This document shows positions 46,756 to 54,088 of a stretch of DNA of 64,000 nt, piece by piece. Position 1 is the stretch's first letter, and each line of letters starts with the position of its first letter. This DNA comes from Haladaptatus sp. ZSTT2 (GTDB taxonomy: Archaea > Halobacteriota > Halobacteria > Halobacteriales > Halococcaceae), in the NCBI RefSeq assembly GCF_037081775.1, contig NZ_JBAMHQ010000001.1:1364001-1428000 (forward strand), written 5' to 3'. The position numbers were made by a program, and so were the translations under genes. A model generated the notes under the pieces. That model was not told the DNA's origin and searched no databases. It worked only from the letters and a program-made list of their open reading frames with translations.

Positions 46756-47172
46756 TTACACCGCCGACGCGGATTCGAGTTCGTCAGCAATACTGTCTAG
46801 GACGCGCTTGAACCGGTCGTGAACCTCGGTCGCAATCGAGTCGAGCGCCTCGTTGTCAGCAATGCCGACAAGCTGTTGCGGATCGACCGCGCTAACCACA
46901 ACCTCGCCATCGTCGGTTTCGTAGACGATAACGTTGCAGGGGAGAAGTGCACCGAGTTCGATATCTTCGGTTAGCCCCTCAAGCGCGAGCCCCGGATTGC
47001 ACGCCCCGAGGATGCGGTACTGTCGAAATTCTTCGCCGAGTTTTGCTTCGAACGTTGCCTGCACGTCGATATCGCAGAGGACGCCGAATCCTTCGTCTTT
47101 GAGCGCGTCAATCGTCGTCTCGACTACCTGGTCGAACGCACCGGCCACGGATGCCTGTATTGTGTATTCCAC
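46756..47172 (-). CDS. DUF302 protein
   Basis: 138 aa. The whole length is one DUF302 domain: DQVVETTIDALKDEGFGVLCDIDVQATF, YRILGACNPGLALEGL, LLPCNVIVYETDDGEVVVSAVDP. There are three Cys: one in GVLCDIDV, one in GACNP and one in LLPCNV. DUF302 proteins often sit in metal or sulfur operons; function unknown. Between two SHOCT genes on the same strand. Confidence 0.92.
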   Translation of the reverse strand: MEYTIQASVAGAFDQVVETTIDALKDEGFGVLCDIDVQATFEAKLGEEFRQYRILGACNPGLALEGLTEDIELGALLPCNVIVYETDDGEVVVSAVDPQQLVGIADNEALDSIATEVHDRFKRVLDSIADELESASAV

Positions 47173-47256
47173 ACAATACTCAACACGGTTGCGGGACTTA
47201 ACTGTGGGGTTTCGACGAGGTTAGCCCGAATGGAATTCGAGACGACACCTGCGGAA

Positions 47257-47607
47257 CTATCCGGCACGTTCCAGCTGTTCACGCCGCCGTTCGAATTCAT
47301 CGTCTGAGAGGTCACCGCGGGCGTAGCGTTCTCGAAGAATCGACAGCGGATCTTCGCTGCGTCCAGCTTCTCGACGCTTCCCGAGCATGACGACGAGGGA
47401 GAGTGGAATTGCGAGCAACAGCCCAATCCAGAGGAGTCCCCAGAGACCCATCGCCCCGCCAAAAACTCCCCAACCACCACCCATCATTCCGCCCCCGGGG
47501 CTCCCGCCCATGGCAGCCGCCGTGCCAGTCGTCGCGACCAGCAGTGGGACGGCGAGCATCCCCAGTCGACGAGCCGTGCGTCCGATGTGAGCAGTGAGTT
47601 GCGTCAT
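47257..47607 (-). CDS. SHOCT-domain membrane protein with signal-like N-terminus
   Basis: 116 aa. A hydrophobic N-terminus (LGMLAVPLLVATTGTAAAMGG) is followed by a Gly/Met stretch (SPGGGMMGGGWGVFGGAMG), a TM helix (LLWIGLLLAIPLSLVVMLG) and the C-terminal SHOCT motif ILRERYARGDLSDDEFERRRE. Similar plan to 46393-46749. Upstream of DUF302 by 84 nt. Confidence 0.85.
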   Translation of the reverse strand: MTQLTAHIGRTARRLGMLAVPLLVATTGTAAAMGGSPGGGMMGGGWGVFGGAMGLWGLLWIGLLLAIPLSLVVMLGKRREAGRSEDPLSILRERYARGDLSDDEFERRREQLERAG

Positions 47608-47664
47608 TAGGTTGTGTGTGTGAGTTGCAGTGTTGGATTGAAACGAGCGAATCGAATTGAACGG

Positions 47665-47961
47665 TTAGCAGTGACCCTGTCCGTACATGCGGCCGTCGTG
47701 GCCGTTTTCAGTCATGCCCTGTGCCATCTCGTCAACGGACACACCCATGTGCGATTCCATCCACTGGACGGCACCAGGGCCCATGTGGTCGGTCATCTGC
47801 GCTTCCATCCAGGCCACCCAGCCGTCAGCGGTTGCGTCGGAGTGGGGTGCGTCGTCTGCAGTCGTGTCGTTGCCGTGTGCGCTGACCACGGGAGCGGCGA
47901 ACGCGAGTGCGACGAGTGCGAGCGCCACGAGCAGCCAGCGGCCGAGTTTGAAGTTGGTCAT
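47665..47961 (-). CDS. Secreted Met/His-rich small protein
   Basis: 98 aa from the ATG at 47961 (MTNFKLGRWLLVALALVALA). Signal peptide to about residue 28 (PVVSAHG). The mature part is rich in Met, His and Asp (MEAQMTDHMGPGAVQWMESHMG, MTENGHDGRMYGQGHC) and ends in HC. Seven or more Met and five or more His in about 70 residues suggest binding of soft or borderline metals such as Cu; this is inference. First of a run of four same-strand genes to 46393. Confidence 0.75.
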   Translation of the reverse strand: MTNFKLGRWLLVALALVALAFAAPVVSAHGNDTTADDAPHSDATADGWVAWMEAQMTDHMGPGAVQWMESHMGVSVDEMAQGMTENGHDGRMYGQGHC

Positions 47962-48125
47962 TGTGTTTCTCCTCGAGTACTCGTAGGGCGACTCAGGGGT
48001 TATCACGATGGGTGTGAACCCACCGAGGAAATCGTCCGAGAGCGTGTATAGACCGTTCTAATCGTTTTTTAGGAATAGAATCGTTCATGCCCACTGAAAT
48101 CATCGGGGTTGGCCTGAATCAGGCG

Positions 48126-48287
48126 TTACCGAGCGATTCGGCGCTTGAGAGTCGCCAGTAATCCGGGCTGCGTCCTCGACCTCTGCACTGAGTCGCTGCG
48201 GTGGGATTTCTCGGTTCCCGACTCGTCGGCGTCGAGCCGCGCCGCTTCGTAGTCCGCAATCATGTGGGCGACGTGGCGATTACACAT
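48126..48287 (-). CDS. Small hypothetical protein, 53 aa
   Basis: ATG at 48287: MCNRHVAHMIADYEAARLDA, then a polar Ser/Arg-rich region and a basic end (LLATLKRRIAR). A CxxxH pair at the start could bind metal. No homologue recognised. Upstream is AT-balanced with no clear promoter. It could be spurious. Confidence 0.4.
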   Translation of the reverse strand: MCNRHVAHMIADYEAARLDADESGTEKSHRSDSVQRSRTQPGLLATLKRRIAR

Positions 48288-48623
48288 AGGAGTAGATACG
48301 ACGCCCACCTACAAAACTGGTCGACTTGCCTTGTTGGAACTCTCAGCAGGTGAGATACGTTAGCGATTGTGCTGCATACAGCGTGCATATCGGTCACACA
48401 ACTTCGTTGGACATGGTGGTACGTACAGGCGACGGACCACTTTCATTTCTCTGCCGGTCGTTCCTGCGGTTTCCGTTCGAGAGAGGGAGGGGCGAACGTT
48501 GCCTGCCCGGAACGTACCGAAGGTACCATGGAGCAAGTGACGTGCGAAGAGCGTTCAGAAATCGAGATTCGTAATCCGAATCTGAGAAGCACAAGTTATC
48601 GCGTATCCCCGTGATAAGAGGAT
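48288..48623. other. Gap upstream of the ferredoxin-CDGSH gene
   Basis: 336 nt, no supported gene. The right end holds two inverted repeats: AGATTCG-TAATC-CGAATCT (48565-48583) and TTATC...GATAA (48596-48617), both just before the ATG at 48624. Confidence 0.5.
48565..48583. promoter_or_regulatory. 7-bp dyad upstream of the CDGSH gene
   Basis: AGATTCG, spacer TAATC, CGAATCT: perfect arms 41-59 nt ahead of the start codon. A second dyad, TTATC at 48596-48600 with GATAA at 48613-48617, follows. Their position around the expected core promoter suggests operator sites. Confidence 0.4.
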
Positions 48624-49280
48624 ATGGAAGAGGACGTCTACGAATACGATGACCGAGACATCACTGTCAGTTACGACCTGAAGCGGTGTATCCACGCACG
48701 CGAGTGTGTCAAAGGTCTTTCAGAGGTGTTCGATCCCGACCGACGTCCGTGGATCATGCCGGAAAACGCTGCTGCCGACGAAATCGCCGAGGTCATTACC
48801 CGGTGTCCAACCGGTGCACTTCACTTCGATCGGAAGGACGGCGGTTGGAAGGAGAAGACGCCAGCGGAGAACACCGTCACCGTCTCGACCAACGGTCCGA
48901 TCTATTTCCATGGAGACGTCAAGGTGACCGACGAAGCCGGAACGGTGTTGCTCTCGGACACACGCGTCGCGTTCTGTCGATGTGGTGCGTCGGAGAACAA
49001 ACCACTCTGTGACAACACCCACCTGAATATCAACTTCGAGGCACCGGGTACGGTCAGCGGAACCTCGGACTCCGAGGCATCTCCTGCGGGTGAACTGTAC
49101 GTCACCTTGACGCAGAACGGCCCACTGCACGTAAAAGGAGGGTTCAAGATTGACGGTCCGGACGACGGCTCAACCTACACGGATGATGACGCGTGGCTGT
49201 GTCGCTGCGGCGGGTCGGCGAACAAACCGTTCTGTGACAACACCCACGAAAAAATCGGTTTCACGACCGAGGACATCTGA
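48624..49280 (+). CDS. Ferredoxin-like domain plus two CDGSH iron-sulfur domains
   Basis: 218 aa. Residues 15-68 are a Fer4_19-type ferredoxin domain with C22, C28 and C61 (CIHARECVKG, RCPTGAL). CDGSH domain 1: C118-x-C120, C129, H133 (CRCGASENKPLCDNTH). CDGSH domain 2: C193-x-C195, C204, H208 (CRCGGSANKPFCDNTH). Each CDGSH domain holds a 2Fe-2S cluster with 3 Cys and 1 His. Likely an electron-transfer or redox-sensing protein in the cytoplasm. The partner is unknown. Convergent with an MFS gene. Confidence 0.92.
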   Translation: MEEDVYEYDDRDITVSYDLKRCIHARECVKGLSEVFDPDRRPWIMPENAAADEIAEVITRCPTGALHFDRKDGGWKEKTPAENTVTVSTNGPIYFHGDVKVTDEAGTVLLSDTRVAFCRCGASENKPLCDNTHLNINFEAPGTVSGTSDSEASPAGELYVTLTQNGPLHVKGGFKIDGPDDGSTYTDDDAWLCRCGGSANKPFCDNTHEKIGFTTEDI

Positions 49281-49298
49281 CTGGAACACGACTGCATG

Positions 49299-50612
49299 TC
49301 ACCCTCTTCTTGACGCTTCGAGGGAGTCAAGACCCTCAGCGTCAGTGATACCACCTGTCCTCCGAGAGAGTAACCAACCACCCAGGCCACTGGCAAACCC
49401 GAGGACGCCCGCGGCGAGCAAGAGTGACTGGTACCCCCAGAAAGGTGCGAGGCTGGCGAATAGCACCGGTGCGAGCGTGCGTCCGAGGAAGGTAGTACTG
49501 TTGCGGAGGCTCAATGCCTCGGCTCGAAACTCGACCGGAACGAACTCGCTGACGTCGTCGTCGATCGCCGGAAGGACGAGACCCCACCCGGCGCCGAAGA
49601 CGAAGCTGGCGAGACCGACGCTCGTCGGCGAGTTGGCGAGCCACGCGGCGACGAGCCCCACGCTCGCGAAAGCAAATCCGAGGACGATGATTGCGTCGTC
49701 CGACAGGTGTTTGACGAGTCGACCGGACTGTGAGGCGGCCACAGTCGACGCGACGAGCGCGGCCGTGACGACGACGCCAATACCGACGGGCCCGACGGCA
49801 AACGCGCTGTCCAGGAGGAATGGAATCGCAGTGACCACTGCCCCGAAGAGCAACAGCTCAATCATGAAGGCAGACCCATACAGGAGGGTAGCCTCCCGGG
49901 CTGAGAGCGCCCTAATAACCTCACGGAAGGATCCGAAGCCGTGGGTCACGTGTTCGACCGACGGCTCCGTCAGCGCGAGAGCCGCAAAAAGGGCCACAGG
50001 AAGTCCGAGGAGGTACAGCAAAAAAGGGGCGTTCCAAGAACTGGTCGCGAGTGCCCCACCGACAAGCGGGAAGACGGCAGCCCCCGCGGAGAGGACCGCC
50101 GTGTTCGCCCCAAGCACCGCGCTCCGCTGAACTCCCGCGAAGGTGTCACCGATCAGCGTGACGGTCGTGATGAAAATACCGGCCGCGGCCGTCCCCTGGA
50201 TGACCCGAAGCACCAGCGCGATCGAGTAGCTTGGGGTGAACGCGATGGCCGCCCCAGCCAGACTGAAACCTACGAGTGACGGTATCAACACCCGCCGCCG
50301 ACCGATTCTGTCCTCAAGGAGGCCGATGAGGGGCGAGAAGAGGATGCCCGTCACGAAGTAAGACGAGATGACGAGGCTCGTCTCCGCGTCAGTGAGTGCG
50401 AATCGCTCTTGGATGACGGGAAGCCCGGGAGTGATGAGCGCGACACCGAGTGGCGCAAGGAGTGTACTTGCGAAGACTACACGCACGGTCGGAGATTGCC
50501 ACGGAACCGATGTACGATGCTTCTCGCTGATCCATTCTTTCAGGTGTCGACCCATCGATAGCGACGCGTCGACCATGGAACCACGTGGGTGATTCGACGC
50601 GTTAGATTTCAT
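49299..50612 (-). CDS. MFS transporter
   Basis: 437 aa. Twelve TM helices by eye; motif A is GLLEDRIGRRRVLIPS. An N-terminal hydrophilic extension of about 40 residues precedes TM1 (VFASTLLAPLGVALITPGLPVI), so a start at ATG codon 13 or 20 is possible. Exporter of the drug/H+ type; substrate unknown. Stops 18 nt from the CDGSH gene. Confidence 0.88.
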   Translation of the reverse strand: MKSNASNHPRGSMVDASLSMGRHLKEWISEKHRTSVPWQSPTVRVVFASTLLAPLGVALITPGLPVIQERFALTDAETSLVISSYFVTGILFSPLIGLLEDRIGRRRVLIPSLVGFSLAGAAIAFTPSYSIALVLRVIQGTAAAGIFITTVTLIGDTFAGVQRSAVLGANTAVLSAGAAVFPLVGGALATSSWNAPFLLYLLGLPVALFAALALTEPSVEHVTHGFGSFREVIRALSAREATLLYGSAFMIELLLFGAVVTAIPFLLDSAFAVGPVGIGVVVTAALVASTVAASQSGRLVKHLSDDAIIVLGFAFASVGLVAAWLANSPTSVGLASFVFGAGWGLVLPAIDDDVSEFVPVEFRAEALSLRNSTTFLGRTLAPVLFASLAPFWGYQSLLLAAGVLGFASGLGGWLLSRRTGGITDAEGLDSLEASRRG

Positions 50613-50924
50613 AGAGCGTATACGACGGGTCGGGAAATATCCCTATCTTCGACACGCTACGAAGCATGGTTCACCGGCTACGGCACTCAAAGAAATTGAC
50701 TGAGAAGACCAGGCGAGCTGCGCTATGCGCTACGGATGGGTGCACACGGTATCTATTTCTATTATCGGCTGTTTCAGCCGCTTCGAGCGATAGTGGACAC
50801 GCACCCTCGGAGGTGTGGAGGCACCATGTCAGGTTAAGCCAGAACGGTGTCGCTGAGTACAGCGGGGAGCCTCTTGACCCCCGTTGCATCTAGCTTGATG
50901 GTAGTTGGTATCGATTGACTGACC
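50613..50924. other. Gap between MFS and ferritin-fold genes
   Basis: 312 nt between divergent genes. No convincing small gene and no strong dyad. The promoter of the ferritin-fold gene is not obvious by eye. Confidence 0.4.
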
Positions 50925-52025
50925 ATGGTGATTGACACGAGACAGAGCCTGCAAGAACACCTCCAGTGGGCCATCCAAGTTGAACTGTCGACCATCCCGA
51001 CGTACCTCTACGCGATGTACTCCATCGACGACAGGGGCTCAGATCCGTATATCCTCATCAGGAGTGTCGTCGTCGAGGAAATGCTCCACGCGGCGCTCGC
51101 CGCCAACCTCCTGGTTGCAGTCGGGGGGACTCCTCGATTCTACGACGAGGATGTGATGCCGTCGTACCCGATGGACCTCCCACACCACGACCCACCGATA
51201 CGGATGAATCTCGAACGGTGCACCACAGACTTTATTGAGCGGGTTTGCTTGCCAATCGAGCACCCTCGCGAGGTCGGCAGCCTCCCAGAAGACGACAACT
51301 ACGACACCATCGGGCAGTTCTATCTCGCCGTCGAGCAGGCCATCGAGTACCTCGACGAGCGGGAGTCGCTGTTCGCGAACCCGCGGGTGGAGCGACAGAT
51401 GATGGACCCAGAGTACTACGCTCCGATCGAATTCGACGACGTGGAGAGCGGGGGGCTCCACCCTATCGACGACCTCGACAGCGCCTGTCGAGCGATCGAG
51501 ACGGTCATCCACCAAGGTGAAGGGGTGAGAGACGAACACTGGGCGGATCCCCACCACCACGAGATGACCCACTACTACAAGTTCAAGAAGATCGCCGACG
51601 GTACATTCTCGTTAGGAGACGTCCGTCCCGTACTTGAAAACCCCACAGCTGACGACTTCTCGCCAGCGTTGCATCCCGTCTTGGATCTGTTCAACGCAGC
51701 GTACAGCTACACGTACGTCCTCATGGACGAAATCTACGCCACGACCGATCGGGACCGGAAAGACAAACTGGTCAACGACCTGTATACGGTCATGTCGGGC
51801 GTCCTCTCGCAACTGGCTCGCTTTCTCACGACCTGTCCCGCATCCAATGGTGGCGAGGAGCGGGCAGGGCCGACGTTCGAATTCTACCGCTTCGAAGAGG
51901 GGTCGACACCGGCGACTCACATTCGAAGACTGACCACGTCAGTCGTGAGAAAGTACGGTGAACTTGCCACCCTCAACGGGATGGTAGAAAGCCTGCACAC
52001 GATACCTCGCCGGTCGGCCGAGTGA
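50925..52025 (+). CDS. Ferritin-fold (PF12902, VioB/iminophenyl-pyruvate dimer synthase-like) protein
   Basis: 366 aa. The opening LQEHLQWAIQVELSTIPTYLYAMYSI is the hallmark of the VioB C-terminal ferritin-like domain. A likely metal ligand is E20, with E52 and H55 in the ExxH motif VVVEEMLHAALAANLLVAVGG. The second helical half has YLAVEQAIEYLDE, AIETVIHQGEG and HYYKFKKIADG. In violacein and rebeccamycin pathways this fold joins two imine-pyruvates. Here there is no N-terminal VioB half and no partner oxidase nearby, so the reaction may differ. Confidence 0.85.
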   Translation: MVIDTRQSLQEHLQWAIQVELSTIPTYLYAMYSIDDRGSDPYILIRSVVVEEMLHAALAANLLVAVGGTPRFYDEDVMPSYPMDLPHHDPPIRMNLERCTTDFIERVCLPIEHPREVGSLPEDDNYDTIGQFYLAVEQAIEYLDERESLFANPRVERQMMDPEYYAPIEFDDVESGGLHPIDDLDSACRAIETVIHQGEGVRDEHWADPHHHEMTHYYKFKKIADGTFSLGDVRPVLENPTADDFSPALHPVLDLFNAAYSYTYVLMDEIYATTDRDRKDKLVNDLYTVMSGVLSQLARFLTTCPASNGGEERAGPTFEFYRFEEGSTPATHIRRLTTSVVRKYGELATLNGMVESLHTIPRRSAE

Positions 52026-52244
52026 CCGCCACGTTATGTCTCCCACTCTCGTACGGTTACCTCTACTTTCAGCCTGCGGCGGTGCAATCCTGTCACCTGA
52101 ACCTCTCGTCAGAATCTATCACTGACGACAGTCGTCTCCCGCCTCCACGCTACACCACCGATCGAGGGTGCGAGTGAGTCGTGATGACGCGTTGTCCCGC
52201 ACCGTCATCCAGCTTCGCCGATTGGGTATGCAGCAGCTAGTGAC

Positions 52245-52649
52245 TCAGTACGTCCGATGGGAGACCGAGCCAACCTCAATGCGGACGAGGACGTTCTCCG
52301 ACCACGCGTCGTCTTCGACCCCGTACTTCTGGTTGATTCGCGTATTGGCCGCTCGGATTTCGTCTTCATCTTCGACGACCGTCGCCGTCCCTCGCACGGT
52401 CACCATCCACTCGGGGATGCCCTCGTGGTCCTGCTCGAAGGAGAGAGACACGTAGGGGTTCTTCCGGATGTTGGCGAGTTTGACCCCCGTTGTGAGTATC
52501 TCGATGACGCCGCTTTCGTACCGATACCAGAGCGGTGCCGAGTGGGGCCGACCGTCGGCACACGTCGCCAGGTGTGCGACGACCAGTTCGTCCGTGAGGA
52601 GACCCTCAACCTCCGGGGGGACGTCTCCATGAGAACGAATACGGTTCAT
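52245..52649 (-). CDS. PPOX-class flavin/F420-binding split-barrel protein
   Basis: 134 aa. Pyridoxamine-5'-phosphate-oxidase-like split barrel: LTDELVVAHLATCADGRPHSAPLWYRY, VKLANIRKNPYVSLSFEQ and VTVRGTATVVEDEDE are the standard blocks of small F420- or FMN-dependent reductases in halophilic archaea and actinobacteria. Substrate unknown. The 219 nt on its 3' side (52026-52244) and the 250 nt on its 5' side hold no supported gene. Confidence 0.88.
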   Translation of the reverse strand: MNRIRSHGDVPPEVEGLLTDELVVAHLATCADGRPHSAPLWYRYESGVIEILTTGVKLANIRKNPYVSLSFEQDHEGIPEWMVTVRGTATVVEDEDEIRAANTRINQKYGVEDDAWSENVLVRIEVGSVSHRTY

Positions 52650-52899
52650 GGGGTTCGTACACGTCGTCTCAGTGCAAAAACGTCTCGTCGGGGCTCGTCA
52701 CCGTTCACTCCCGCACAGTCAGCGGGTGCCGAGATGAGAGTGGCACCCGAGAAGGCGAGAAACGTCCGCCAAGTGAGGAGGCTCTTCATGCTGGACGAAG
52801 CTGCTCGAGTGGAAAGATATGTGGTCATACAACTAACGCCAGGTAATGATACCCGTTAGTACAGTCAACGTGGCAGTTGTTTTGCAGAGATGGATGCAG

Positions 52900-53502
52900 T
52901 CATTCACCGACTGTGTGCTGAGATTGCTGCAGGTCATCACTCGGATAAATCCGATACGTCCGCCCCTGCCGTTCACGGTACAATAGGCCGCGTTTCTCGA
53001 GGGCACTGACCGTTTGACTCACCTTGCTCTTGGAGAAGTCTGAACGATCCCGTAGTTCAATCTGTGTGATACCGGGCGAGGAGAGCACCGGTTCGAGAAT
53101 CCGGCGTTCGTCATCCGGCAGGAGGTCGAGGACACGAGCGCGAGGTTGTTCTTCTGGATTTTTCGCGCCAGTCGAGTGAACCTCACTCTGCGGTGCGCCA
53201 TCGCCCTCCTCGCTGGCCGTGTTCGGGGACTCGTTCAGCGGTTGGGCACTTGCCTCAGCTCCGGAGCGGTCGTCACGGACGGTGAGATAGAGGCCACCGA
53301 TGACAGCGGTGACGAGCAATGTCCCAAGGACGTACCAGAGCGGGTTCGTTCCGTGAACCAATCCCATCGACGTGCCCATCATCGACCCCATCTCTTCGAA
53401 CGCTCGTTGCTGCTGATACGCCTGCCAGCTAAGCGCACCACCGACGAGGAGAACGGCAGCGATGAGAAGTCCAACGACTGTGTCGGCACGGCGTCGGTTC
53501 AT
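52900..53502 (-). CDS. Two-TM winged-helix regulator with Met-rich outer loop
   Basis: 200 aa from the ATG at 53502 (MNRRRADTVVGLLIAAVLLV). TM1 about 8-25, TM2 about 54-73, with a basic RRR before TM1, so the loop 26-53 is outside. That loop holds EEMGSMMGTSMGLVHG: four Met and one His in about 15 residues. An acidic linker follows, then a winged helix at about 130-195 (ITQIELRDRSDFSKSKVSQTVSALEKRGLLYRERQGRTYRIY). It looks like a one-component membrane transcription factor. Divergent from the CopZ-like/metal ATPase genes, so a copper-responsive regulator is a reasonable inference. Confidence 0.8.
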   Translation of the reverse strand: MNRRRADTVVGLLIAAVLLVGGALSWQAYQQQRAFEEMGSMMGTSMGLVHGTNPLWYVLGTLLVTAVIGGLYLTVRDDRSGAEASAQPLNESPNTASEEGDGAPQSEVHSTGAKNPEEQPRARVLDLLPDDERRILEPVLSSPGITQIELRDRSDFSKSKVSQTVSALEKRGLLYRERQGRTYRIYPSDDLQQSQHTVGE

Positions 53503-53619
53503 CCATCCCACCTCGATCTGCCGGGGTACTCGTTCATATCTACACGTTGGCGAGACAGCGGTGTAGCAGTTGTGATTGGGAGGGGCAATACTCAGGGAGA
53601 TGGCGAACGCAGTCTACAC

Positions 53620-53632
53620 TCCCTTCAAGGGA
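53620..53632. promoter_or_regulatory. 13-nt palindrome in the regulator-CopZ intergenic region
   Basis: TCCCTT-C-AAGGGA, perfect, about 118 nt upstream of the regulator start and 175 nt upstream of the CopZ start. Rather far from either TATA box, so a role as operator is uncertain. Confidence 0.3.
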
Positions 53633-53776
53633 AAGTCGGGGAGTGCCATCGCCCCATTCAACACGGGCTAAAGCGGCCCACCGTTCACACGCAGGCTGGC
53701 AAACGCATCACGGCTGGAATGGCTTCGATTTCAAAGCTAGTGTACCCTACAACCACGTATTCAAAGGGAAAACGCC

Positions 53777-53784
53777 GATAAAAG
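53777..53784 (+). promoter_or_regulatory. CopZ promoter TATA box
   Basis: GATAAAAG centred about 27 nt before the ATG at 53807; predicts a leaderless mRNA for the chaperone-ATPase unit. Confidence 0.5.
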
Positions 53785-53806
53785 TGGGGCGCGTACGTAT
53801 TCCTGT

Positions 53807-54004
53807 ATGACGACGACCATCACCGTAGAGGGGATGTCCTGTGGCCACTGTGAACAGACCGTAACAGACGCGCTTCGAAGCGTCTCTGGCGTGACCGATG
53901 CCACTGCCGACCGTGAGACTGGGCAGGCAAGCGTCGATGGCGATGCCGACGTCTCAGCCCTCGTACAGGCCGTCGAGGACGCTGGCTACACTGCCCACGC
54001 CTGA
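53807..54004 (+). CDS. CopZ-like metal chaperone (HMA domain)
   Basis: 65 aa. One heavy-metal-associated domain with the metal site GMSCGHC (residues 9-15). It would carry Cu(I) to the ATPase encoded 84 nt downstream. The sequence is acidic, as expected for a haloarchaeon. No extra domains. Confidence 0.95.
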   Translation: MTTTITVEGMSCGHCEQTVTDALRSVSGVTDATADRETGQASVDGDADVSALVQAVEDAGYTAHA

Positions 54005-54088
54005 GACCGCACAGAACGTTCGCGGACAATCACCCCGGTCGTTCTCTTTCGAATTACCTCAACCGCTCAGTGTCAGGGTTCGGACAGA

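Noticed and set aside
52646-52828. Minus-strand 60-codon frame ahead of the PPOX gene
   Set aside because: Overlaps the PPOX start, basic and low-complexity, unlike the acidic proteins of this genome.
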